Source: a virus. Taken from it: a stretch of 23,068 nt of DNA. The notes under the pieces are model-generated. The model had not been told where the DNA came from and ran no database searches. It saw nothing but the letters and a program-made list of their open reading frames with translations. The translations under genes were made by a program, and so were the position numbers. Of the stretch, positions 11,864 to 18,675 are shown piece after piece. Position 1 is the stretch's first letter. Each line of letters begins with the position of its first letter. The DNA is taken from positions 1-23,068 of IMG/VR virus record IMGVR_UViG_3300044949_002358; one strand, given 5' to 3'.

Positions 11864-12148
11864 ATGCCCTCTGGCAATCTCCCCGTGTTTAGCGGTACTG
11901 TCGATCTCACCCCTGACATTCTGAACGCAGCCAAAAAGGCTGGTCCGAATGCTCAAGGTAACTACAGCTTCCGCGTGGCGCTGTGGGACAACGACAAGCG
12001 CGACAAGGACACCTCCCCTCATTACAAAGGGCAAGTGACCGTCAACAAGATGGATAACAGCCCCAAGGCTTATTCCAGCTTTTGGAAGAACGAAAGCAAT
12101 GGCGCTGGCAGCAGCAGCCGCTCCTCGTCTTCTGACGATCTGTTCTGA
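11864..12148 (+). CDS. Possible ssDNA-binding protein, 94 residues
   Basis: The product begins MPSGNLPVFSGTVDLTPDIL, has a strand-rich middle (GNYSFRVALWDNDKRDKDTS, then HYKGQVTVNKMDN) and a Ser/Gly-rich linker ending SSSDDLF. A beta domain, flexible linker and acidic tip with terminal Phe is the layout of SSB proteins. It is one gene in a recombination and nucleotide block, with the best Shine-Dalgarno in the window and its own terminator, as expected for a protein needed in stoichiometric amounts. I cannot match the beta domain to a known OB-fold family by eye, so the function is inferred from layout and context. Confidence 0.55.
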   Translation: MPSGNLPVFSGTVDLTPDILNAAKKAGPNAQGNYSFRVALWDNDKRDKDTSPHYKGQVTVNKMDNSPKAYSSFWKNESNGAGSSSRSSSSDDLF

Positions 12149-12168
12149 GCTTCATTTTGGTGGTCACG

Positions 12169-12196
12169 GGGCGGCTTATGCCGCCCTTTCTTTTTC
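12169..12196 (+). terminator. Intrinsic terminator after the ssDNA-binding-like gene
   Basis: GGGCGGC/GCCGCCC stem with a TTAT loop, then TTTCTTTTTC. It lies between the stop at 12148 and the dCTP deaminase start at 12207. Confidence 0.85.
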
Positions 12197-12206
12197 TTCA
12201 CGAATA

Positions 12207-12794
12207 ATGACTCTTCTTTCCGACAAAGAAATCAGCATCCTCGCTGAAAACGACATTATTTTCCCTTTCACTGGCGAAAAGCGCCGTGAGCTTGACAATG
12301 GCACCAAGGCGTTGTCCTACGGCCTTTCTCACGCTGGTTACGACCTGCGCCTGTCCCCCAAAGGTTTCATGGTCATTGATAACAACCAAGAGGCCAGGGC
12401 GCTCGATGTGAAGCGCTTTGATGAAAGCGTGATGTATGAAGCTACGCCCATTGAAGAACTTGGCAGTACTTTCTTCGTCTTGCCTCCTTTTTCCTACGCA
12501 TTAGGCGTTAGCCTTGAACGCATCACAATGCCCAACAACATTATGGGCATTTGCGACGGGAAGAGCACGTATGCACGTCAAGGCACCATCATTAACGTTA
12601 CGCCAATTGAGCCTGGCTGGTCTGGCTTTCTCACTATTTGTATTGTCAATCCCTTGGCTTTTCCGGCTCGCATATATGCCAATGAAGGCATAGTGCAAAT
12701 CATGTTCATGGAGCTTTCTAGCGACGTGGGCAAAGCCTATGGCCAAGGAAAGTATCAAAATCAAGGCGCTAAAGTATCTTTCGCTGCCGTCTGA
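12207..12794 (+). CDS. dcd: dCTP deaminase
   Basis: 195 residues from ATG 12207; the upstream open codons cross a terminator and are excluded. Family motifs: SYGLSHAGYDLRLSP at 37-51, DGKSTYARQG at 117-126, VTPIEPGWSGFLTI at 131-144 (E135 in the position of the catalytic Glu), and a C-terminal GQGKYQNQGAKVS. The enzyme deaminates dCTP to dUTP, the first step toward dUMP for thymidylate synthesis, and so feeds the ThyX encoded at 13802. A dUTPase is not seen here; the family also includes bifunctional dCTP deaminase-dUTPases, which I cannot distinguish by eye. Confidence 0.93.
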   Translation: MTLLSDKEISILAENDIIFPFTGEKRRELDNGTKALSYGLSHAGYDLRLSPKGFMVIDNNQEARALDVKRFDESVMYEATPIEELGSTFFVLPPFSYALGVSLERITMPNNIMGICDGKSTYARQGTIINVTPIEPGWSGFLTICIVNPLAFPARIYANEGIVQIMFMELSSDVGKAYGQGKYQNQGAKVSFAAV

Positions 12795-12797
12795 TGC

Positions 12798-13157
12798 GTG
12801 AGTGCTCTTGAAGATCAGTTTCTTGGACTGTGGCAAGCTCACTATCCTGATCTCCCATTGATCAGGGAATTTAGTGATGTGCCTAGCTGGGAAGTTGATT
12901 TTCAGGAGCGCTATGCAAAGTCAAAACGATCCAAACGTTATCGAGCCGACTTCGCTCACCTTCCATCCAATAGTCTCATTGAAATCCAAGGAGGCACTTT
13001 TAATCGAGGCCGTCACGTCACCGGCAGTGGTTATGAGCGTGATGCCCGAAAGTTTAATCTTGCCACCATTGGCGGATGGAGAGTGTTCTTGCTAACTAGC
13101 CAAACGGCCAAAGACGCCGCTTGGCTTGCGAGGATCGCCGCTGCACTTCGTCATTGA
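12798..13157 (+). CDS. Putative PD-(D/E)XK nuclease, 119 residues, GTG start
   Basis: GTG 12798, three bases after the dcd stop, is the best start; the nearby ATG is out of frame. After VPSWEVDFQERYAKSKR comes RYRADFAHLPSNSLIEIQGG, then RHVTGSGYERDARKFNLATI and a hydrophobic GGWRVFLLT strand. The order 'RaDF......l.IEIqGG......H..g.gy..D..K.n.a...GW.v' resembles Vsr/DUF559-type phage endonucleases with Asp, Glu and Gln replacing Lys in the E-x-(K/Q) position. A role as a structure-specific or restriction-like nuclease in recombination is likely but unproven. The last 62 bases overlap the convergent gene 13096-13467. Confidence 0.75.
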   Translation: MSALEDQFLGLWQAHYPDLPLIREFSDVPSWEVDFQERYAKSKRSKRYRADFAHLPSNSLIEIQGGTFNRGRHVTGSGYERDARKFNLATIGGWRVFLLTSQTAKDAAWLARIAAALRH

Positions 13158-13467
13158 CCATTTGCGTGGCTTCGTCGAGCAGTTCAGCAGCAGCTTGTAA
13201 GTCCCATTCCTTCATTGACATGGCCTGGCGCAGCTCTAAGTTTTCTTTCACGAGCGAACCAACGGCCTCCTGCATATTGGACCAGCCCTCCATTAAATTC
13301 ACCGCCACTTCACGCAGTTTTTCCACATCAGAGCATTCTGCAATGGCACGCTTGTTAGCAGCTAATGCAAAATCTCTTTCTAGACTGCGTTCAAATGGAC
13401 CCATGGCAGCAATGTAAGGACGACCTTGATAGCTTAACTCTACTGGAATAGAGAAATGCGTGGACAT
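13096..13467 (-). CDS. Hypothetical 123-residue coiled-coil protein on the opposite strand
   Basis: The only minus gene inside the plus DNA-metabolism block. ATG 13467. A short N-terminal region (SIPVELSYQGRPYIAAMGPF) is followed by long amphipathic helices: RDFALAANKRAIAECSDVEK, EVAVNLMEGWSNMQEAVGSL, KENLELRQAMSMKEWDLQAA, then a basic end QRRSSQAKRRLWPFG. Consistent heptad-like leucines suggest a coiled coil. It overlaps the convergent nuclease gene by 62 bases and the divergent gene at 13456 by 12 bases. Family not recognised. Confidence 0.75.
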   Translation of the reverse strand: MSTHFSIPVELSYQGRPYIAAMGPFERSLERDFALAANKRAIAECSDVEKLREVAVNLMEGWSNMQEAVGSLVKENLELRQAMSMKEWDLQAAAELLDEATQMVNDEVQRRSSQAKRRLWPFG

Positions 13468-13824
13468 TGTTTCAAAACCATTTGCTTTAGCCTAACCACA
13501 CGAGGCTATGGCAGACAGTTTGTTTACAAGGTGGACGATGGGAAGAAAGCCGTAATTAAAGCTACGGACCGCCGTCCATTTCAGCTTCCACGTACTCCAC
13601 GTAATTATCAATGGTGTCCTGGTGAAGAAGTGATATACGTGCAACCAACCGCAGCAGGATGGATGCTTACTAGCGTTGTCGGCACATTAATTGGCTTTGT
13701 TTTTAATGGTGGAAAAAAGCGTGCAGTAGTCATTTGGCATTCCAATACCAAGATCTCGCCTACAATCAGCTTGCAGCGTTTACGACCAGCCTCACTGTTC
13801 CATGGCCACAGCACCTTCCATTGA
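13456..13824 (+). CDS. Small SH3/KOW-like barrel protein, 122 residues
   Basis: The only ATG in frame is 13456, 12 bases inside the divergent neighbour, so the true start may be different. The N-terminal residues carry no clear signal. From about residue 50 the pattern CPGEEVIYVQPTAAGWMLTS, GTLIGFVFNGGKKRAVVIWH, then TISLQRLRPA is that of a small SH3/KOW-type barrel ('PGd.V.y.......GtviGf...g..a.V.W......i.l.rL.p'), common in phage proteins of unknown function. It overlaps the thyX start by 23 bases. Confidence 0.6.
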   Translation: MRGHCFKTICFSLTTRGYGRQFVYKVDDGKKAVIKATDRRPFQLPRTPRNYQWCPGEEVIYVQPTAAGWMLTSVVGTLIGFVFNGGKKRAVVIWHSNTKISPTISLQRLRPASLFHGHSTFH

Positions 13825-14515
13825 CCCTTTGAATGATGGCATCAGCTTTGTGCGTCTTATTGACTGGATGGGCAGTTCTCTTGATATCGTCTGCGATGCT
13901 CGCCAATCTTTTGATCAAAACAGCGTTGAATGGTCGGAAAAAGACCAAAAGCTCCTGAATTATTTGGTCAAGCATCAGCACACCAGTCCGTTTCGTGGTG
14001 TGGTGACTAAATGGCAAGTAAAGGCGCCACTGTTTATTGCTCGTCAATGGTGGAAACATGTCATTGGTGGCACGTATGCCAATGATCAGCTTGGCTGGAA
14101 CGAGAAAAGTTTTAGATATTGTGAAGCTGACAGCGAAGAGTTTTACATGCCTCGCGAATTCCGCAAGCAAAGCGAAAGCAACAAACAGGCATCAGCCGGC
14201 CCCCTGGAAGGCCGCTCTCATGACATAGCGATGATTGAATATGCGAAGGGCTTGCAGGCGTCTAAAAGCGCCTACCAGACGCTCCTAGCACTGGGTGTGA
14301 GCAAGGAGCAAGCCCGTGGCGTGCTGCCCACTTCCCTCTATACTTCTTTCACTTGGACCTGTAGCCTGCAGGCTCTCCTTCATTTCATCAGCCTTCGCTC
14401 GCCAGCGGATGCTCAAGGTGAAATCCAAGCCTACGCTCAAGCCTTGTCCTTGTTAGCCCGCCCCCTCTTCAAGGAAGCTTTCGACGCTTTTGAAACCAAT
14501 GACTCCTCCTTCTGA
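13802..14515 (+). CDS. thyX: Flavin-dependent thymidylate synthase ThyX, motif variant
   Basis: 237 residues. ThyX features: HQHTSPFRGVVTKWQVKAPL at 58-77, the substrate-binding helix FIARQWWKH at 78-86, WNEKSFRYCEAD at 99-110, EFYMPREFR at 113-121, and the C-terminal EQARGVLPTSLYT at 169-181 followed by ALLHFISLRS. ThyX makes dTMP from dUMP using methylene-tetrahydrofolate, FAD and NADPH; dUMP comes through dcd upstream. The canonical RHR-x7-S signature is changed: RH-R is KH-V and the spacing to N-E-x-S is longer. The downstream gene overlaps its end by 17 bases. Confidence 0.9.
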   Translation: MATAPSIDPLNDGISFVRLIDWMGSSLDIVCDARQSFDQNSVEWSEKDQKLLNYLVKHQHTSPFRGVVTKWQVKAPLFIARQWWKHVIGGTYANDQLGWNEKSFRYCEADSEEFYMPREFRKQSESNKQASAGPLEGRSHDIAMIEYAKGLQASKSAYQTLLALGVSKEQARGVLPTSLYTSFTWTCSLQALLHFISLRSPADAQGEIQAYAQALSLLARPLFKEAFDAFETNDSSF

Positions 14516-14897
14516 GAGCCGCCCTCAAATGTTTGACCCCGTAAACAACCCCCTTCATTACAGTTCTGGTGGCGTGGAAGCTATTGAAGCGCTGGAAGCT
14601 TGCATGACGCCTGAAGCGTTTAGAGGATTTCTAAAGGGCAATGTCATCAAATATGTTTGGCGGTATGAAAATAAAAATGGCTTGGAAGATTTAAAGAAAG
14701 CCAAGTGGTATCTAAAAGCTCTTATTTTTGCTTTAGAAATGGAGCAAGAAAAAGAAGCTCTGGAAGCCATTGAAGGCAATTGCAAAGACGGCTTTTGCCC
14801 TATGCCTGGTGCAAGCAGCCCAGATACAATCGTAGGAGTGCGTTTTGACAATCCTCTGCAGTCATATAATTTCTTTGATCCAGTTCACGATGGTTAA
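14499..14897 (+). CDS. DUF3310 (SaV-like) protein
   Basis: ATG 14499; it begins within the end of thyX. The core VNNPLHYSSGGVEAIEALEA, FRGFLKGNVIKYVWRYENKN, then GLEDLKKAKWYLKAL (about residues 16-75) is the DUF3310 signature, found in many phages and often called nucleotide-kinase-like because of the SaV protein. A charged helix and a C-terminal tail with QSYNFFDPVHDG follow. It is the last gene of the nucleotide block. Its stop overlaps the convergent HNH stop, and a bidirectional terminator follows. Confidence 0.9.
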   Translation: MTPPSESRPQMFDPVNNPLHYSSGGVEAIEALEACMTPEAFRGFLKGNVIKYVWRYENKNGLEDLKKAKWYLKALIFALEMEQEKEALEAIEGNCKDGFCPMPGASSPDTIVGVRFDNPLQSYNFFDPVHDG

Positions 14898-15382
14898 GCA
14901 GCGCAAATTGCTGGTATTAAAAAGCCCCCGACAATGGGGGCTTTTTCTTGCGCAGGAATATAAAGACCGCGATCCTCGGCATAAGCTTCCACATCATGCA
15001 GCGACGTATGGGCACTAACAAAACTATTGCAATGCACCCAAGTGGTTAATATTTCCTCCCGACGCGGCGTCCAAAATTGCTGCGGCCGCCACCATTCAAA
15101 AATAGGCTCAGCGCCTTTGTCTAGATTACAACTCTTGCACGAAGGCACTAAATTATATTTTGCAAAGTGAGGACCACCTTTGCTTTTGGGAACAATATGA
15201 TCCAGGGTAAGTTTTTCGCTCCATTTGCCGCAGTAAGCACAAGCACAATGGCCGAGCGGTCCTTTTAATGGGTAGTCTTCAAAAATACTTTTTCTAAAGC
15301 GTCGTCGTGCATCTCCAGGGCGAAGTTCAATGAGAGAATGTAGCAGCTCATCGGGACCATTCGCTATTTGCATGGGGAGCAT
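14894..15382 (-). CDS. HNH endonuclease
   Basis: ATG 15382 gives 162 residues; the frame is open for 36 more codons upstream but those overlap the plus gene at 15463 and look non-coding. Zinc-binding HNH fold: CACAYCG (C48, C51), LTLDHIVPKSKGG with D61-H62, NLVPSCKSCNLDKG (C82, C85, N86). This is the layout of free-standing homing-type or packaging-linked HNH nucleases. It lies opposite to all its neighbours, between the nucleotide and lysis blocks, which suits a mobile gene. The last codons (EKAPIVGGFLIPAICAA) are read through the terminator hairpin at 14919-14946. Confidence 0.88.
   Translation of the reverse strand: MLPMQIANGPDELLHSLIELRPGDARRRFRKSIFEDYPLKGPLGHCACAYCGKWSEKLTLDHIVPKSKGGPHFAKYNLVPSCKSCNLDKGAEPIFEWWRPQQFWTPRREEILTTWVHCNSFVSAHTSLHDVEAYAEDRGLYIPAQEKAPIVGGFLIPAICAA
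14919..14946. terminator. Bidirectional intrinsic terminator
   Basis: AGCCCCC/GGGGGCT stem with a six-base loop, flanked by A5 on the left and T5 on the right, so it can work on both strands. It separates the convergent DUF3310 and HNH genes and lies inside the 3' end of the HNH frame. Confidence 0.85.
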
Positions 15383-15462
15383 ATTTAATTTTCTTGCCAC
15401 TAATCTAACGGCTAAATTTGCCCTGCTGAGAATGTTTATAATTGATAAATGCGCTACCAGCA

Positions 15463-15672
15463 ATGAAAAGCTTTCAAGAAGGACTGACAAATTTTGTTGC
15501 GACCATTACAGCAGGAATGCTGCTATCCACTGGCGCCATGCTTATCACAGTGGGCAATCAGCAGGTGAAGGTGGCCACTCAAATTGAAAGCATCACGGAG
15601 AAATTAGACACTCTCACTGAAAATATTACAGCCCTAGAAAGTAGGGTGCGCTCTTTAGAAATTCGACGCTAG
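15463..15672 (+). CDS. Membrane protein with coiled-coil tail, holin candidate
   Basis: 69 residues from ATG 15463 (an ATG seven codons upstream is less likely). After MKSFQEGLTNF there is one transmembrane segment (FVATITAGMLLSTGAMLITV, about 11-30), then a heptad-rich helix (VATQIESITEKLDTLTENIT, ALESRVRSLEIRR). Its position next to the lysin makes it a holin or holin-partner candidate; single-span holins with a charged cytoplasmic helix are known. Which of this and the next protein forms the hole cannot be told from sequence. Confidence 0.72.
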   Translation: MKSFQEGLTNFVATITAGMLLSTGAMLITVGNQQVKVATQIESITEKLDTLTENITALESRVRSLEIRR

Positions 15673-15674
15673 GC

Positions 15675-15682
15675 TATAAATA
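15675..15682 (+). promoter_or_regulatory. T4-late-promoter-like box TATAAATA
   Basis: Exact match to the T4-type late promoter -10 element, 19 bases before the ATG at 15702 and repeated as TATAAATATAAATT. It precedes the second small membrane protein and the lysin, where a late promoter is expected. I saw no other exact copy in the window, so it could also be an AT-rich coincidence or a host sigma-70 -10. Confidence 0.45.
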
Positions 15683-15701
15683 TAAATTCGCTTATCAAAC
15701 A

Positions 15702-15845
15702 ATGAGCGGCGCTGAATGGTTTGTGATCGGTGGCATTTTGATTGCTGCTGCTGACCAAATTCTTGATCGTTCCCCCTGGAAAAGCAATAACGTCCTCCAA
15801 CTTCTGATGGAAGGACTTAAGAGCATCTTCCGTGTGAAGAGCTGA
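15702..15845 (+). CDS. Small membrane protein, 47 residues, holin candidate
   Basis: ATG 15702 to TGA 15845. MSGAEWFVIGGILIAAADQI forms one short transmembrane segment, followed by LDRSPWKSNNVLQLLMEGLK and a basic KSIFRVKS end. The order transmembrane helix, 'S-P-x-K-S-N', amphipathic helix, basic tail occurs in small proteins beside phage lysins. It lies nine bases upstream of the lysin start. Function inferred from size, topology and position. Confidence 0.72.
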   Translation: MSGAEWFVIGGILIAAADQILDRSPWKSNNVLQLLMEGLKSIFRVKS

Positions 15846-15854
15846 GGCTTAGCC

Positions 15855-16799
15855 ATGTGGGCTAATAACAGGGCGTTCTGGGACGAATGTTTCCAAATAG
15901 CCCGACGTTGCGGCGCTCGCTATCCCGAGCTTGTCGCAGCACAATGCTGTCTAGAAAGCGGTTTTGGTAAACATACCAGTGGTAAAAATAATTATCTCGG
16001 CTTAAAAGGACCGGGCACCGCCACGACCACGCAAGAGTGGTACGACGGTCAATGGGTGACGATTAAGGCTGGGTTTATTGACTTTCCCAGCCTGACTGCT
16101 TGCATTGATTATCTTGTTACGCGCTGGTATAAAAATTATCGGCACTTCAAGGGAATCAACAATGCTCCTAACCGTTACGCTGCTGCGCGTGCGCTAAGAG
16201 AGCAGCGCTACGCCACTGATCCTGACTATCCAATAAAGCTTTCTAAGCTAATGAAAGAATACGCCCCTGAGTCCACGCAAATTATTATGACTGGCCCAAA
16301 GAAAAAGCCGCAGCAGTTTGGCTTTAAGAAAGGAGATTCCCATCTCATTGTTAATGACATTAGCGAGACAATGAAAGCCTTTAATTTTGAAGGCGAATTT
16401 TTATGGGAAGTGCCATGCCTTGCTCGCGGGCAATATTCCGACAGTGAATTTAAACTAAAAAATTCAGACACTCCGCCGGGTCTTTATAAAATTGGTGCTA
16501 TTTACAAAGATTACGAAAGCAAAGGCGACAAGCCCGCTTATGATCGAACTCTTATGGCTTATGGCTGGTACAGCTTTGATTTAGTGGAGCTTGAGAATCA
16601 AGAAGCTGGCAATGGTAGGGCAGGAATTATGATTCATGGCGGCGGTAGTGCATGTGGTTGGCCCGGCGCATGGGCGCCCAAGCAACCTCTTTTCCCCACT
16701 CATGGTTGCGTACGCTGTCATAACATTGATCTTCGTGATCGAATTCTTCCCCTAACCAAAACTGGTACTATTTTTGTCAGTGTTTATCAAGAAGGATGA
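15855..16799 (+). CDS. Two-domain lysin: GH73 glucosaminidase + YkuD L,D-transpeptidase fold
   Basis: 314 residues. The N-terminal domain (about 1-137) is FlgJ-type GH73: ARYPELVAAQCCLESGFGKH at 21-40 with the predicted catalytic E34, NNYLGLKG 45-52, the EWYDGQWVTIKAGFIDFPSL segment 61-80, and YATDPDYPIKLSKLM near 119-133. After a Gly/Lys/Pro linker, residues 158-312 form a YkuD-type domain: KGDSHLIVND 159-168, PPGLYKIG 207-214, IMIHGGGSACGWPGAW 258-273 and PTHGCVRCHNID 281-292, giving the family His (261 or 283), Cys 285 and Arg 287. GH73 cleaves glycan chains; YkuD domains join or, in some cases, cut L,D peptide links. The combination would attack both parts of the wall. No signal peptide, so holin release is expected. 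Confidence 0.85.
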   Translation: MWANNRAFWDECFQIARRCGARYPELVAAQCCLESGFGKHTSGKNNYLGLKGPGTATTTQEWYDGQWVTIKAGFIDFPSLTACIDYLVTRWYKNYRHFKGINNAPNRYAAARALREQRYATDPDYPIKLSKLMKEYAPESTQIIMTGPKKKPQQFGFKKGDSHLIVNDISETMKAFNFEGEFLWEVPCLARGQYSDSEFKLKNSDTPPGLYKIGAIYKDYESKGDKPAYDRTLMAYGWYSFDLVELENQEAGNGRAGIMIHGGGSACGWPGAWAPKQPLFPTHGCVRCHNIDLRDRILPLTKTGTIFVSVYQEG

Positions 16800-17200
16800 C
16801 GCGGCAAAGTTGGTTTAATGCTTTGTGCTATGAAGCAGGATTGTGGGCCGCCTCAAAGCGGCCCTCTCTTGCTTTTCAGCCATGGTTCAAAATGCTCATG
16901 GCACATTGCAAGCCAGATTGGGTGGAGTGGAAAACTAAAATCGTCATGGAGAAAGTGGACGAGCAGGCAGCGGTGTTGGTGAAGCAATGGGAAAAAGAAG
17001 AAAGGAAAACAAAGGCCAATGCCTTGGCCGATGAAGCCAAGAAGCTTTTCCCTGATGCCATTGTCACTCCACTGCCCGATGCCATTGTCCCTTCTGTCAT
17101 GATTGAAAAAGCCCCGCCAGCGGATGCCAGCGAGGCTGTGAAGGCCCTTGGAGGGGAGCTGCGGATTACTTATCAACTCACAAGCCCAGAAGACTCTTGA
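16796..17200 (+). CDS. Hypothetical 134-residue protein after the lysin
   Basis: ATG 16796 overlaps the lysin stop as ATGA, so it is co-translated with it. Starts MTRQSWFNALCYEAGLWAAS, then a Trp-rich QPWFKMLMAHCKPDWVEWKT, a charged helix (AAVLVKQWEKEERKTKANAL), and a repeated PDAIV motif (FPDAIVTPLPDAIVPS), whose DNA carries a 12-base direct repeat (17054-17065 and 17079-17090). Highly charged and probably partly coiled. It could be a lysis accessory or spanin-like factor, but it lacks a signal or membrane segment. The last 23 bases overlap the convergent gene. Confidence 0.75.
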   Translation: MTRQSWFNALCYEAGLWAASKRPSLAFQPWFKMLMAHCKPDWVEWKTKIVMEKVDEQAAVLVKQWEKEERKTKANALADEAKKLFPDAIVTPLPDAIVPSVMIEKAPPADASEAVKALGGELRITYQLTSPEDS

Positions 17201-17399
17201 GCTGGTTCCACTTAGCCAGTTCTTCTTCGTGGTAATTTGTCCATGAAGCAATAGCGTCAATTAGCCCTTGCCGAGCCTTGACTGCATCGCCATCTGCAAG
17301 AAGCTCTTGCAAAGCCTCTGAAATCATTTCCGTTTTTTGCTCATACCACTTATCAGGCCACAGTTCAGCGTCCATAAACGTTTGACGAAAGCGAAACAA
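17178..17399 (-). CDS. Hypothetical 73-residue protein at the end of the tail operon
   Basis: A TTG at 17399 gives 73 residues; ATG 17375 gives 65. MFRFRQTFMDAELWPDKWYE is followed by an acidic helix MISEALQELLADGDAVKARQ and an IDAIASWTNYHEEELAKWNQ helix. It is the last minus gene of the structural block, 12 bases after the preceding stop if TTG is used. Composition is like small tail-operon proteins. No family name can be given. Confidence 0.7.
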   Translation of the reverse strand: MFRFRQTFMDAELWPDKWYEQKTEMISEALQELLADGDAVKARQGLIDAIASWTNYHEEELAKWNQLKSLLGL

Positions 17400-17411
17400 G
17401 ATTAGCGCAAC

Positions 17412-18635
17412 TTATACCACTTCCACCCAGCCAATCATGCCAAGAGCCTTAGCGTTAACACTGCTGTCAACAGTGAGAATAAGCGTATCACTTTCTCCAG
17501 AAGCATTTTGTCCGAGGGCAAGACGAATGGCCTCTGCCACTGCATAGTTATTAGCACTGCCTTGACTGACAAACCCAGAGTCGATAACTGTGCCTTCCGT
17601 GGCGGTGCCGCTTGTCGTCACTTCTACGTTCCCACGGCCGTTGCCTGCCGCTGTCCACGTAACGCCTGAAAGGGTGGGATTGAGACGCAAGCGCCACAGC
17701 ACCACGTCACTGGAGGCGGTAGTCGTTGAAATGCGAACTGGCAAGATTACATTCCCAGTGCGACCACTGGCCATGCGAATACCGGCTGTAATTCGTTCTC
17801 CAGACGTGTTTGGCACAGAGCCAACATCATGACTAACAGAATAAATAGCGCCATCTGGTTCATATCCACCTTCGCTTAAAATGCTGCAACAAATATGCTT
17901 CAAAGTACAACCAGACGCTTGAGCTGATGCATTATGAATGCGATAAGACAAAGGCAAAATAGCAGTTGTCATATAAACAGAAGTGAGTGCATTGTAATGA
18001 TTAAATTCATGGCAGTAAATAATTTCTCCATTAATCACAAATCCGCAACGCACTCTTCCTACACCAAGCCATTCAAGATCCGCAGTAAAGATTTGTGCTT
18101 TAGAAAAATCCAAATCTGAAAGCGTATTTAAGTTCCAATCAGACTGATTTACTACGTCTTCAACAATGCTTCCAGATGAATAATTTCTAATGACAAATTG
18201 AACGGTTGTTCCACTTGCTCTAACCATTACACCGTTGTAATCATTAAACAAGCCCACTTCTTGAATTAATCCAGCAGTAGGAGCAGTGCCTGCAAAACTT
18301 TGCAGAACCATCATGCTCTTACCAGCTTGATATGGAAAGTTTTGCTTTGTCCTACGCAGTACAGTATCGCCAGAAGCAGTAGTAGTGGTCATCGCCACAC
18401 TGCTTTGATTGGTTAAAAATGTGGACGTGCCACCGCCTGTAATTTTGTCAAACCATTGATCCGTGCGTTTATCAAAACGCATTGTGCTATCAAAAAGCGT
18501 ATAGGGAGCACTAACACGCGCTCTGCCAAATGCATCTACAACGCCACTGTCCGGTCCCGTCTGTAAAAGCTGTCCGCGCCAATCAGCTTGAACGTGAGTT
18601 TCAAACTGCTCACCATTGGCTTTGATTTGGCCCAT
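17412..18635 (-). CDS. Virion structural / tail appendage protein, 407 residues
   Basis: ATG 18635. The N-terminal part has VVDAFGRARVSAPYTLFDST near 32-51, a 'D.FGR.RVS.P.TLFDs' motif I associate with structural proteins of cyanophages and other marine phages. The rest is rich in Thr, Ser, Gly and short strands (TTTTASGDTVLRRTKQNF; GRTGNVILPVRISTTTASSD), typical for a beta-rich tail or capsid appendage. Likely a virion protein involved in surface contact; exact position in the particle is not known. It starts 40 bases after the preceding gene's stop. Confidence 0.78.
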   Translation of the reverse strand: MGQIKANGEQFETHVQADWRGQLLQTGPDSGVVDAFGRARVSAPYTLFDSTMRFDKRTDQWFDKITGGGTSTFLTNQSSVAMTTTTASGDTVLRRTKQNFPYQAGKSMMVLQSFAGTAPTAGLIQEVGLFNDYNGVMVRASGTTVQFVIRNYSSGSIVEDVVNQSDWNLNTLSDLDFSKAQIFTADLEWLGVGRVRCGFVINGEIIYCHEFNHYNALTSVYMTTAILPLSYRIHNASAQASGCTLKHICCSILSEGGYEPDGAIYSVSHDVGSVPNTSGERITAGIRMASGRTGNVILPVRISTTTASSDVVLWRLRLNPTLSGVTWTAAGNGRGNVEVTTSGTATEGTVIDSGFVSQGSANNYAVAEAIRLALGQNASGESDTLILTVDSSVNAKALGMIGWVEVV

Positions 18636-18675
18636 GACAAAAGAAAATATTTCCTTTTATCGTAGCCAAGATTGA

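Noticed and set aside
16853-17260. Minus frame of 135 codons opposite the gene after the lysin
   Set aside because: Antisense of the ATGA-coupled plus gene; cysteine-, phenylalanine- and histidine-rich without any motif.
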